From: Acidobacteriota bacterium
GTDB taxonomy: Bacteria > Acidobacteriota > Blastocatellia > UBA7656
Direction: 5' to 3'
DNA: 48,518 nt
NCBI GenBank assembly: GCA_016201275.1
Contig: JACQDB010000130.1
Location: 1-48,518 of the forward strand
The number at the start of each line of letters is the position of its first letter. The stretch's first letter is position 1. The notes below the pieces were generated by a model. The model searched no databases. It was not told where the DNA came from and saw only the letters and a program-made list of their open reading frames with translations. Of this stretch, positions 33,813 through 41,713 are shown one piece after another. Made by a program: the position numbers and the translations under genes.

Positions 33813-35072
33813 ATGGATAAATTCAAGATCACCGGCGGGCAGCGGCTCGAAGGGCGCATCTCGATCAGCGGCGCAAAAAATTCGGCACTGCCGTGCATGG
33901 CGGCGGCGTTGCTGACCCCGGAAAATGTCACACTGCACAATCTGCCGTATGTGCGCGACATCATCACTATGCGAAGATTGCTGGAAGATTTGGGCTGCAC
34001 GGCGTTGATGCCGGAGCTTCGCACCTTGAACATCAATGCTTCGTCGGTTGAAATTTTTGAAGCGCCGTATGAACTGGTTAAAACCATGCGCGCTTCGGTG
34101 CTGGCCTTGGGGCCACTTTTGGCGCGTTTCGGGGAAGCGCGGGTATCGCTGCCGGGCGGTTGCGCTATCGGGCAACGGCCTATTGATTTGCATCTGACAG
34201 GATTTGAAAAACTCGGCGCGGTCGTGTCCATAGAAAGCGGCGATGTCGTGGCGCGTGCCAAACGATTGCAAGGCGCAGAGATTGATTTCAATGTCGTCAC
34301 GGTTACCGGAACCGAAAATCTGATGATGGCGGCGGCGCTGGCCGACGGCGAAACGATTTTGAATAACGCCGCACGCGAGCCGGAGATTGTTGATCTGGCG
34401 GAGTTGTTGAACAAGATGGGCGCACGCATAGAAGGCGCAGGGCGCAGTTGCATACGCATACAAGGCGTCAAACAACTAGGCGGCGCAGAACACACCATCA
34501 TTCCCGATAGAATCGAAGCCGGTACGTTCATTGCGGCGGCGGCCATCACCGGCGGCGCACTCGAAATCGTCAACTGCAATCCCCAACACATTCACTCCAC
34601 CATAGGCAAATTCCGCGACGCCGGTGTGAAGATCGAACAGCCCAACGCCTTTTCATTGATCGTGAAAGCCGCAGACCATACCAAGCCCGCCGATGTGACG
34701 ACGCTAGTGCATCCGGGATTTCCTACCGATATGCAGGCGCAGTACATGGCTTTGATGACCATCGCCGAAGGCACTTCGGTGATTACCGAAACGATTTTCG
34801 AGAATCGCTTTATGCACGCTGCGGAACTGCTCAGAATGGGCGCGAAGATCAAACTCAACGGGCGACAGGCGGTCGTTGAAGGCACAGAGAAATTGATGGG
34901 AGCGCGCTTGCAGGCGTCGGATTTGCGCGCTTCGGCTTCGTTGGTGCTGGCCGGTCTGGCGGCACAGGGCGAGACCATCATTGACCGCGTTTATCACATA
35001 GACCGAGGCTACGAAAAGATCGAAGAGAAACTGCGTGCGGTCGGCGCGCAGATTGAACGCTTCCGCGATTAG
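33813..35072 (+). CDS. murA: UDP-N-acetylglucosamine 1-carboxyvinyltransferase
   Basis: This 419-aa enzyme adds enolpyruvate to UDP-GlcNAc, the first committed step of peptidoglycan synthesis in the cytosol. The family hallmarks are the N-terminal ISGAKNSALP and the catalytic Cys117 in SLPGGCAIGQRPIDLH, so fosfomycin should react. The C-terminal part contains HPGFPTDMQAQ and GETIIDRVYHIDRGYE. The ATG at 33813 has GAGAGGAAG upstream. The stop codon TAG (35070-35072) is the start of the TAGAGCGG end of a dispersed repeat. It is the first of two plus-strand housekeeping genes after the ATPase cluster. Confidence 0.97.
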   Translation: MDKFKITGGQRLEGRISISGAKNSALPCMAAALLTPENVTLHNLPYVRDIITMRRLLEDLGCTALMPELRTLNINASSVEIFEAPYELVKTMRASVLALGPLLARFGEARVSLPGGCAIGQRPIDLHLTGFEKLGAVVSIESGDVVARAKRLQGAEIDFNVVTVTGTENLMMAAALADGETILNNAAREPEIVDLAELLNKMGARIEGAGRSCIRIQGVKQLGGAEHTIIPDRIEAGTFIAAAAITGGALEIVNCNPQHIHSTIGKFRDAGVKIEQPNAFSLIVKAADHTKPADVTTLVHPGFPTDMQAQYMALMTIAEGTSVITETIFENRFMHAAELLRMGAKIKLNGRQAVVEGTEKLMGARLQASDLRASASLVLAGLAAQGETIIDRVYHIDRGYEKIEEKLRAVGAQIERFRD

Positions 35073-35450
35073 AGCGGCTTGCGAGTATGGAACAATGGGT
35101 AGTGGATCAAGATGAGGGCAAGAAAAGTTTGGCGTTCCGCCTTCAGGCGGCGGTTGCCGCAAGCCATCAAACCGCTTGAAGGCGGAACGCTAAACTCCAG
35201 CTCTTCTGATTGATTCACTACCGGAAAAATGAAATTGGTTGAGCGGCGACCGCTAACCGGCGCACGGTCAAAGACCACTGCTCAACCGGCGGATGCACCG
35301 TACACGCTGGTGCCAAGCGCTGCAGTCTGATGAAAAGCAACTCACCGCTAAAAGTCCGCAACCAAGCGCCAACCTTCGCTACAGGAATCTGCTTTACTGT
35401 AGGAAGCCTGTTCAGGCGCAAACCGAAATAGACCTCAGAAAGGATTTGTC
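35073..35450. repeat. Intergenic repeats: family B palindrome and family A hairpin
   Basis: The region begins with AGAGCGGCTT, as at 7871. A palindrome at 35098-35222 is related to the 8.1-kb one: GGTAGTGGATCAA pairs with TTGATTCACTACC, and AGTTTGGCGTTCCGCC pairs with GGCGGAACGCTAAACT (23 of 25 over the longer arm). A family A hairpin (GTTGAGCGGCGAC at 35238 to GCTCAAC ending at 35286) follows. The rest to 35450 is unremarkable; it holds the promoter of the next gene. Nothing codes here. Confidence 0.65.
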
Positions 35451-36767
35451 ATGTCAAAAAAAGCAGTAGAGATTCAAGAGCCGAAAGGCAAACTCGGCGT
35501 CTTGCTCGTCGGCCTGGGCGCGGTCAGCACCACGTTTGTTGCCGGTGTCGAAGCCATCAAAAAAGGATTAGCTGAACCCATCGGCTCGCTTACGCAGATG
35601 GGCACTATACGCCTCGGCAAACGCACCGATAATCGTTCCCCTATGGTTAAAGATTTCGTGCCGCTGGCCGCGCTCAACGATCTGGTGTTCGGCGCTTGGG
35701 ATATTTTCGCCGAAGACGCTTATGAAGCGGCGCTGCACGCCGGAGTTCTTGAACGCGATTTGATCGCCCAAATCAAACCCGAACTACAGGCCATCAAACC
35801 GATGAAGGCGGTTTTCGATCAATATTACGTCAAGCGTTTGAATGGCACGCACATCAAACAGGGCGAGAACAAAATGGCGCTTGCCGAGCAGTTGATGAAA
35901 GACATGGAAGATTTCAAACAGGCGAACGGCTGTGATCGTCTGGTCATCGTGTGGTGCGCCTCGACGGAAATTTTTCTGAAAGCGACACCCGAACACGACA
36001 CCCTTGAATCATTCGAGCAAGCCTTGCGCGATAACAGTCCGACGATTGCGCCTTCGATGATTTATGCCTATGCGGCGCTCAAGAGCAAAGTCGCCTTTGC
36101 CAACGGTGCGCCGAACCTGACGCTAGATGTTCCGGCCTTGATGAAACTTGCGGTGGATAACGGCGTGCCGGTGTGCGGCAAAGATTTCAAGACCGGCCAG
36201 ACCTTGATGAAGACGATTATCGCGCCCGGTTTGAAGGCGCGTTATTTAGGCTTGCACGGTTGGTTTTCAACGAACATTTTAGGCAACCGCGATGGCGAAG
36301 TGCTGGACGACCCGGAATCGTTCAAGACCAAAGAAGAGTCGAAACTTTCGGTGCTGGAATATATTTTGCAGCCCGACACCTACCCGACGCTGTACAAAGA
36401 TTTCAGCCACATCGTTCGCATCAACTACTATCCGCCACGCGGCGACAACAAAGAAGGCTGGGACAACATAGACATCTTCGGCTGGCTCGGTTACCCGATG
36501 CAGATCAAGGTTGACTTCCTGTGCCGGGATTCAATTTTAGCCGCGCCGCTGGTGTTGGATTTAGCGTTGTTCCTAGACCTAGCGCAACGCACCGGTATGC
36601 GCGGCATACAGGAATGGCTGTCGTTTTATTTCAAGAGTCCTATGACCGCGCCCGACTTGTACCCGGAGCATGATTTGTTCATTCAGTTGATGAAATTGAA
36701 AAACACCTTGCGTCATCTGAAGGGCGAAGACTTAATCACTCACCTGGGGCTTGAGTATTACGATTAA
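35451..36767 (+). CDS. ino1: Inositol-3-phosphate synthase
   Basis: This 438-aa protein converts glucose-6-phosphate to myo-inositol-1-phosphate using NAD+. A Rossmann glycine-rich strand (GVLLVGLGAVSTTFVAG) and the catalytic region VCGKDFKTGQT, LHGWFSTNILGNRDG and NYYPPRGDNKEGWDNIDIFGW are characteristic. The product supports inositol lipids or compatible solutes. The ATG at 35451 follows GAAAGG at about 8 nt. It ends in a strong hairpin at 36867-36901 shared with the convergent nth gene. Confidence 0.95.
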   Translation: MSKKAVEIQEPKGKLGVLLVGLGAVSTTFVAGVEAIKKGLAEPIGSLTQMGTIRLGKRTDNRSPMVKDFVPLAALNDLVFGAWDIFAEDAYEAALHAGVLERDLIAQIKPELQAIKPMKAVFDQYYVKRLNGTHIKQGENKMALAEQLMKDMEDFKQANGCDRLVIVWCASTEIFLKATPEHDTLESFEQALRDNSPTIAPSMIYAYAALKSKVAFANGAPNLTLDVPALMKLAVDNGVPVCGKDFKTGQTLMKTIIAPGLKARYLGLHGWFSTNILGNRDGEVLDDPESFKTKEESKLSVLEYILQPDTYPTLYKDFSHIVRINYYPPRGDNKEGWDNIDIFGWLGYPMQIKVDFLCRDSILAAPLVLDLALFLDLAQRTGMRGIQEWLSFYFKSPMTAPDLYPEHDLFIQLMKLKNTLRHLKGEDLITHLGLEYYD

Positions 36768-36866
36768 AGCTGGATTGCGGGGCAAAAGAGAAGAGATTAA
36801 TCACCTGCGTGCTCTTGGCGTTCTTCGTGGTTCGTAAGCTTATAGCGACTTGCCGAGGGGGGCGTT

Positions 36867-36901
36867 GGGTTGAGAGGCGGCCTGTGGCCGCCTCTCAACC
36901 C
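36867..36901. terminator. Perfect bidirectional hairpin between ino1 and nth
   Basis: GGGTTGAGAGGCGGCC (36867-36882) and its exact complement (36886-36901) form a 16-bp perfect stem with a TGT loop. It has the GTTGAG-GCGG core of family A. It sits 100 bp after ino1 and 107 bp after the nth stop on the other strand, so it can serve as terminator for both convergent genes. Confidence 0.65.
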
Positions 36902-37008
36902 AAGTGTCCGGGGGCGTGGGCAAAGGAAATTGGCTAGATTTTATTTTCAATCCTTGCGCCGCTTTCTCGCACGATTCCCCACTGCCGACATAGGATGACG
37001 TCACGCGC

Positions 37009-37680
37009 TTAACGAGGGTCGCGCACGCCGACCTGCTGGCACATCTCCAGCACCGGACAGGTGGAACATTTGGGGCGCGTGCCGGTGCAGATATGTTTGC
37101 CAAAAGGCACCAGGAGGCGATTGATTTCGACCCAATATTTTTGCGGCAGAATTCTCATCAATGCCGCCATAGTTTTTTCTGGCGTCGGCGTCGCCACATA
37201 GCCCCAGCGATTGGTGACGCGGTGAACGTGTATGTCCACGCCTATGCGCGGCTGGTTGCAGGCAATGCCCAAAACCAGGTTGGCGCACTTTGGCCCTACG
37301 CCTTTGAACGACAACAGCAACGCTTCATCGCAAGGCAACTCGCCATCGAATTCTTCCACCAGGCGCTGGGCGATAGCGTGAATCTGCGCCGCTTTGCCGG
37401 CGTGAAAGGTCGAGGCGCGAATGAGTTCATCAATCTCTTGCGGCGCAAGGCTGGCGATTGCTACGGGGGTGCGAGCGCGGGCAAATAATTTTTTTGCCGT
37501 CGGCAACATCACTTCATCGTAAGTACGAATCGAGATGATGCAGGCAACGAGTTGTTCAAATGGCGAAGCGAAACCGGCGGCGGCGAGTTCAAACAACGCG
37601 GCTTTGGTAAACGGCTCGACGGCTTGAGCAAGACGCTGCATGACTTCATCAATAGCAAAGGTGTGCTTGGCGGTTTTCAT
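37009..37680 (-). CDS. nth: Endonuclease III, DNA glycosylase/AP lyase
   Basis: This 223-aa enzyme removes oxidised pyrimidines from DNA and nicks the backbone. The helix-hairpin-helix is LLSFKGVGPKCANLVLG, with catalytic Lys131 and Asp149 (VDIHVHRVTNR) spaced 18 residues apart as in E. coli Nth. Four cysteines near the end (ICTGTRPKCSTCPVLEMC) have the C-x6-C-x2-C-x5-C spacing for an iron-sulfur cluster. The frame continues to 37755 but ATG at 37680 (MKTAKHTF) gives the normal length. It is divergent from tlyA. Confidence 0.95.
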   Translation of the reverse strand: MKTAKHTFAIDEVMQRLAQAVEPFTKAALFELAAAGFASPFEQLVACIISIRTYDEVMLPTAKKLFARARTPVAIASLAPQEIDELIRASTFHAGKAAQIHAIAQRLVEEFDGELPCDEALLLSFKGVGPKCANLVLGIACNQPRIGVDIHVHRVTNRWGYVATPTPEKTMAALMRILPQKYWVEINRLLVPFGKHICTGTRPKCSTCPVLEMCQQVGVRDPR

Positions 37681-37793
37681 CTCTTCAGTGTAGCCAAACG
37701 GCAAGGCGCATTGTAGTGAATTGTTCGGCTCAAGCGAACAACCGCCATTGGACAAGCCGAGGGCTTACGGCAAATTTTTGGGTTAAAAGTTTT

Positions 37794-37832
37794 TTGGTCA
37801 CGCGCAACAAAAACCTGCTATAAAATTTCTGC
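37794..37832 (+). promoter_or_regulatory. tlyA: Putative tlyA promoter with very short leader
   Basis: TTGGTC at 37794-37799 and TATAAA at 37819-37824 resemble -35 and -10 boxes with a 19-nt spacer. Transcription would start almost at the ATG (37833), and no ribosome-binding site is visible, so a leaderless mRNA is possible. Confidence 0.35.
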
Positions 37833-38576
37833 ATGGCCAAAGAGCGCCTAGACAAATTGCTGTTCGAGCGCGGCCTCGCCGCAAGTCGCACGCAGGCGCA
37901 AGCCTTGATCCTTGCCGGTCAGGTGGTGGTCAACGAGCAACGCGTGGACAAAGCCGGACAATTGGTCAACCTCAATTGCGAAATCCGCTTGAAAGGCGAA
38001 ACCCCGCCTTATGTCAGTCGCGGTGGTTTGAAACTCGCCGCCGCCTTGAAAGAGTTTCACCTCAATCCGACCGACAAAGTCTGCCTTGATGTAGGCGCGT
38101 CAACCGGCGGCTTTACCGATTGTTTATTGCAACACGGCGCGGCGCGGGTATGGGCGATAGACGTAGGCCATAATCAACTGGCCTGGAAAATCCGCCAGCA
38201 CGAGCGCGTCACGGTCGTCGAAGGCATCAACGCCCGCCACCTTGCCGCAGAAGCGTTCGGCGTCGCCTTCGATCTGGTCACCATAGACGTTTCGTTCATC
38301 TCTTTGAAATTAATTCTGCCCGGCGTTAAAGCGGTCTTGAAAGCCGAGGGCGACTGCATCGCCTTAATCAAGCCGCAATTTGAAGTAGGCCGTGGCGAAG
38401 TAGGGCGAGGCGGCATCGTCCACGATACGGCCAAACATCAGCGCGTCTTGCAGGAAGTGCGCGATGCCGCCAGCGCTCTCGGCTTTCAAGCTGTTGCGCT
38501 CATCGAATCGCCCATACGGGGAGCCGAAGGCAACCGCGAATTTCTCATTCACCTAACGCGAAAGTCTGTAGTCTGA
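37833..38576 (+). CDS. tlyA: TlyA family 16S/23S rRNA 2'-O-ribose methyltransferase
   Basis: This 247-aa protein begins with an S4 RNA-binding domain (RLDKLLFERGLAASRTQAQALI) and then carries an FtsJ-like methyltransferase fold: CLDVGASTGGFTDCLLQ for AdoMet, AIDVGHNQL, VTIDVSFISL and ALIKPQFEVGRG. It methylates rRNA riboses; some members are linked to capreomycin sensitivity or haemolysin activity. The stop falls in an inverted repeat (38563-38700). It is divergent from nth. Confidence 0.93.
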   Translation: MAKERLDKLLFERGLAASRTQAQALILAGQVVVNEQRVDKAGQLVNLNCEIRLKGETPPYVSRGGLKLAAALKEFHLNPTDKVCLDVGASTGGFTDCLLQHGAARVWAIDVGHNQLAWKIRQHERVTVVEGINARHLAAEAFGVAFDLVTIDVSFISLKLILPGVKAVLKAEGDCIALIKPQFEVGRGEVGRGGIVHDTAKHQRVLQEVRDAASALGFQAVALIESPIRGAEGNREFLIHLTRKSVV

Positions 38577-38722
38577 AACCCGGTGTCCGGTGTCGAAGAC
38601 GAGAACTTTTTAACGCCTTTGTGATTTTCAAAGTCCGGCGTCTGCTGTTGGCAGCACAGACGCCGGACACCGGACTACAGACTACAGACTACAGACTCTG
38701 GACTTCAGACTTCAGACGCCGG
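38563..38722. repeat. Heptamer tandem repeats and inverted partner after tlyA
   Basis: ACTACAG occurs three times in tandem (38674-38694), followed by related heptamers ACTCTGG, ACTTCAG, ACTTCAG and ACGCCGG to 38722. A reverse-complement partner overlaps the end of tlyA (GTCTGTAGTC at 38566 and CCCGGTGTCCGGTGTC from 38579), which pairs with GACGCCGGACACCGG from 38659. The 3' end of tlyA is therefore within the repeat. A possible terminator. Confidence 0.55.
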
Positions 38723-38805
38723 ACTCCCTGCGCTTGTCGCTGCGCGGTGCAATGCGCTAGATTAACGTGGTTGTCGGAGACCATTATCGAGGCGCATTTT
38801 TCTGC

Positions 38806-40011
38806 ATGATTGCTACCTTCACCCATCTGACGGGTTCGCGCAGAGGGCTGTGCGAAAAGTTTCAAGAAGAAGTCATCAGCATCGGGCGGGCGGCGGATAA
38901 CGCCCTTTGTTTCGGCGCTCACGAACGCCGCGTCTCTTCGCATCACGCGCAAATCAATCGTCACGGCGACACCTTTTTGCTGCGCGATCTCGGCTCGACC
39001 AACGGCACCATGATAAATGGTCGCCGCGTCATCATCAGCGAATTGAATGCCGATGATTTAATTGAGGTCGGCGCAGGCGGCCCACTCTTGCGCTTCGGGC
39101 TTGAGCAAGCGGTTGAAGTGCCTCAAACCGCTGCGACTTCTCCCTCGGCAAATGCCCATACCGCTTCGGGCAATTCGCCATTCGCCGCGCCGCCAGCCTC
39201 CTTGACCTTGCTCCTGAAAAATTTTCTCAAGCAGCGCAAAACCAATGTGCGACTGACCTCGGCAATTTTAATCTCCATGATATTCGGCGCTGGTTTCGGC
39301 ATCTGGCTGTCGGTAAACATCAACCCGGCGGATCGCTTTCGCACGGTTGCCGAACGCAACAGCGCAGCGGTGGTCTTCATTCAAACCGAATACGAGTTGG
39401 TGGACAGCAACGGCAAAGTTGTCGCCATTGAATCGCGCACCGGCACGGGCTTCATCATCAACGACCAGGGGTTGATTGTCACCAATCGCCATGTGATACG
39501 CGATTGGGAATACAACCCGCCGCCAGCGGGACTCAATGGGCGCAGCAAAAGTATCTCGGTGGTGCTGGAAGGCCACAAACGCGAGGAGGCGATTGCCGCT
39601 AACGTGGCGCAATTGTCTTCGGATAAAAACCTCGATGTTGTTATACTACGGATTGCTCCGCCGCCTGATGTACCGACGATTTACGGTGTGGAAACCAATG
39701 TGGAGAGGCTTCGGCAAGGCGATGAAGTGGCCACCATCGGCTACCCGCTGGGAATCAGTTTGTTGCCCGACAGTCGCTTGATGACTTCCTTCACCACCGG
39801 CGTCATCAGCCGCATCGGCGCGGATGTCATTCAACTGGATTTGCACGCCTATCACGGCAACAGCGGCAGTCCGGTATTGAATCGCCAGGGCGCAGTAATT
39901 GGCATCGTCACCGCCAATGCGACCGACGCTCCTGAAATAATTTTTTGCACGCCAATCGGCGTGGTTGAGGAAATGATAAGTAGTCATTCGTCCCTAGTCC
40001 TTAGTCCTTAG
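38806..40011 (+). CDS. FHA-domain transmembrane trypsin-like serine protease
   Basis: This 401-aa protein has an N-terminal FHA domain (about 1-105; IGRAADN, SSHHAQI and STNGTMINGR) that should bind phosphothreonine in the cytosol. A Pro/Ala-rich linker and one transmembrane segment (ILISMIFGAGFGIWLSV, about 160-180) follow. The C-terminal trypsin-like protease faces the periplasm and has the triad His229 (TNRHVI), Asp277 (NLDVVIL) and Ser353 (GNSGSP). ATG at 38806 starts right before the FHA domain; GTG at 38767 is less likely. The topology suggests signalling by a Ser/Thr kinase to an envelope protease. The last codons run into a repeat (40000-40110). Confidence 0.9.
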   Translation: MIATFTHLTGSRRGLCEKFQEEVISIGRAADNALCFGAHERRVSSHHAQINRHGDTFLLRDLGSTNGTMINGRRVIISELNADDLIEVGAGGPLLRFGLEQAVEVPQTAATSPSANAHTASGNSPFAAPPASLTLLLKNFLKQRKTNVRLTSAILISMIFGAGFGIWLSVNINPADRFRTVAERNSAAVVFIQTEYELVDSNGKVVAIESRTGTGFIINDQGLIVTNRHVIRDWEYNPPPAGLNGRSKSISVVLEGHKREEAIAANVAQLSSDKNLDVVILRIAPPPDVPTIYGVETNVERLRQGDEVATIGYPLGISLLPDSRLMTSFTTGVISRIGADVIQLDLHAYHGNSGSPVLNRQGAVIGIVTANATDAPEIIFCTPIGVVEEMISSHSSLVLSP

Positions 40012-40022
40012 CTGATTTGAGT

Positions 40023-40063
40023 AGCGCCCTGAAACCGGCTACTGTAGCCGGTTTCAGGGCGCT
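40023..40063. terminator. Perfect 41-bp palindrome after the FHA-protease gene
   Basis: Two 20-bp arms (AGCGCCCTGAAACCGGCTAC and its exact complement) are separated by a single T. It starts 12 bp after the stop codon. Outside it, short CGAATGA repeats occur at 40080-40101. A strong stem without a clear U-tract; it may act as terminator or as a dispersed repeat. Confidence 0.55.
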
Positions 40064-40122
40064 GCCCGTCGAGTGAATAACGAATGACGAATGACGAGTA
40101 AGCAATTATTAGAAAGGATCAG

Positions 40123-41328
40123 ATGACCTCAAAACCATCACCACCCGCGCAAGAGAAAAAAAGATTTCAACCGTTTCAAGTGCCGCCGCGCTTATTGTTT
40201 TCGCCGGGGCCGACGCCGGTTCCGCCCAGCGTTTTACAGGCCATGACGAAAACCGTTCTTGGCCATTTAGACCCGGTGTTTCTGCACTGCATGGACGAAA
40301 TCAAAGCGATGTTGCAAATCGTCTTTGAAACTGCCAACCGCGTCACCTTTCCGGTTTCCGGCACTGGCAGCGCCGGTATGGAAGCGGCGGTCTTCAACGC
40401 CGTAGAGGCTGGCGATGACATAGTGGTTTGCCCTATGGGCGTGTTCGGCGAGCGTCTGCTTGCCATCATCGAGCGGACTCCGGCACACCCTGTTATCGTG
40501 CGCGGCGAATGGGGAGAACCCATTGAGGTCAGCAAAATCGAAGCCGCGTTGCAATCGTGCAGACCGCGTGCGCTGGCGCTGGTTCACGCCGAAACGTCAA
40601 CGGGCGTGGCGCAACGATTGGAAGGACTGGCGGAACTGGCGCATAAATATGACGCCCTGCTGATCGTGGATACGGTGGCGTCATTATCAGGGCAGCCGGT
40701 CGGCGTGGATGAAAATCAAATTGACATATGCTATTCCGGCTCGCAGAAATGTATCGGCGCGCCGCCGGGACTGGCTCCCATTACCTTTTCTGAGCGCGCT
40801 TTGGAACGCTTACGCACGCGCCGCACGCCGGTGCAGAGTTGGTATTTCGATGTCACCGGCATAGAAAAATATTGGGGGCAGGAGCGCACCTATCATCACA
40901 CCGCGCCGATCTCGATGAACTACGCGCTGCACGAAGCGCTGCGGTTGATTTGCGAAGAAGGCTTGGAAGGGCGTTGGGCAAGGCACGAACTAGCGCATCG
41001 CGCCTTGGTTGCCGGATTGGAAGCGATGAACATCCAGATGTTGGTGACGCCGGAACATCGCGCCGTAGTGGTGAATGCGGTTTGCGTTCCCGAAGGCGTG
41101 GACGGAGCGCGGGTGCGCGCTCGTTTGTTGGAAGAACACAATTTGGAAGTGGCAGGTGGACTTGGACAACTGCGCGGCAAAATTTGGCGCGTCGGTTTGA
41201 TGGGCGAAAGCAGTCGCCGTGAACATCTCCTGCGCTTGCTTGACGCGCTGCATCAGGTATTACAGGCCGAAGGTTACGCCTGCGACTCCGGCCTAGCAGC
41301 GGCAGAACAGGTGTATGCCGCCAGTTGA
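40123..41328 (+). CDS. Class V aminotransferase, alanine/serine-glyoxylate type
   Basis: This 401-aa PLP enzyme begins with LLFSPGPTPVPPSVL, typical of alanine- or serine-glyoxylate aminotransferases. The PLP lysine is Lys209 in SGSQKCIGAPPG, preceded by LLIVDTVASLSG with the Asp that contacts the pyridine. It would transfer an amino group to glyoxylate, linking to photorespiration-like or serine-cycle metabolism. ATG at 40123 follows AGAAAGGA. Exact substrate cannot be deduced. It is the only gene between two repeat regions. Confidence 0.9.
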   Translation: MTSKPSPPAQEKKRFQPFQVPPRLLFSPGPTPVPPSVLQAMTKTVLGHLDPVFLHCMDEIKAMLQIVFETANRVTFPVSGTGSAGMEAAVFNAVEAGDDIVVCPMGVFGERLLAIIERTPAHPVIVRGEWGEPIEVSKIEAALQSCRPRALALVHAETSTGVAQRLEGLAELAHKYDALLIVDTVASLSGQPVGVDENQIDICYSGSQKCIGAPPGLAPITFSERALERLRTRRTPVQSWYFDVTGIEKYWGQERTYHHTAPISMNYALHEALRLICEEGLEGRWARHELAHRALVAGLEAMNIQMLVTPEHRAVVVNAVCVPEGVDGARVRARLLEEHNLEVAGGLGQLRGKIWRVGLMGESSRREHLLRLLDALHQVLQAEGYACDSGLAAAEQVYAAS

Positions 41329-41713
41329 ATTTCTGGTAGAGCTAAAAACATAGATAGTGCGTGTCGCACCAATGGGCATTTTGTCCAGATATTGTATGTG
41401 GTGGTTTAATCATCTACAACATCTTGGGAAGTTTCACGCGCCTTACCAGAGCGTCAAAAAAAGATGAAGAAGGGTTCAGCAAACTGCATGGCGGGTAGGC
41501 TATCGAGGCGTCGGCTCAAGGCTGCGCTGGTGATGCGGGTCAAGAAACCGGTATTCGCCTTCCCGCAGGCCCATAACTTGGCACGGTAAGCACCCGGCGC
41601 AGCACCAAACTCAAGGTCATATAGCAATTTGCAATTGCGTGCGTGTCAGTAGCCCGACCGTGAGGGAGGGCTTGGATTCGCACGCAAGCCCTCCCTCGCG
41701 GTCGGGCTACTGA
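41329..41713. repeat. Intergenic repeats abutting a truncated methyltransferase gene
   Basis: No gene is supported. A 77-bp family C repeat (41351-41428) is followed by unremarkable sequence and then a hairpin with 29-nt arms (41645-41673 and 41686-41714, 28 of 29 paired, 12-nt loop). The arm GTCAGTAGCCCGACC gives a very stable stem. The outer arm ends next to the point where homology to a methyltransferase begins. Confidence 0.65.

Noticed and set aside
38767-38805. GTG start for the FHA protease
   Set aside because: The extra 13 residues precede the FHA fold and there is no ribosome site; ATG at 38806 fits better.
41471-41592. Small ORF beginning ATGAAGAAGGG or ATGGCGGG
   Set aside because: Very short, arginine-rich by composition, no ribosome site and no conserved motif.
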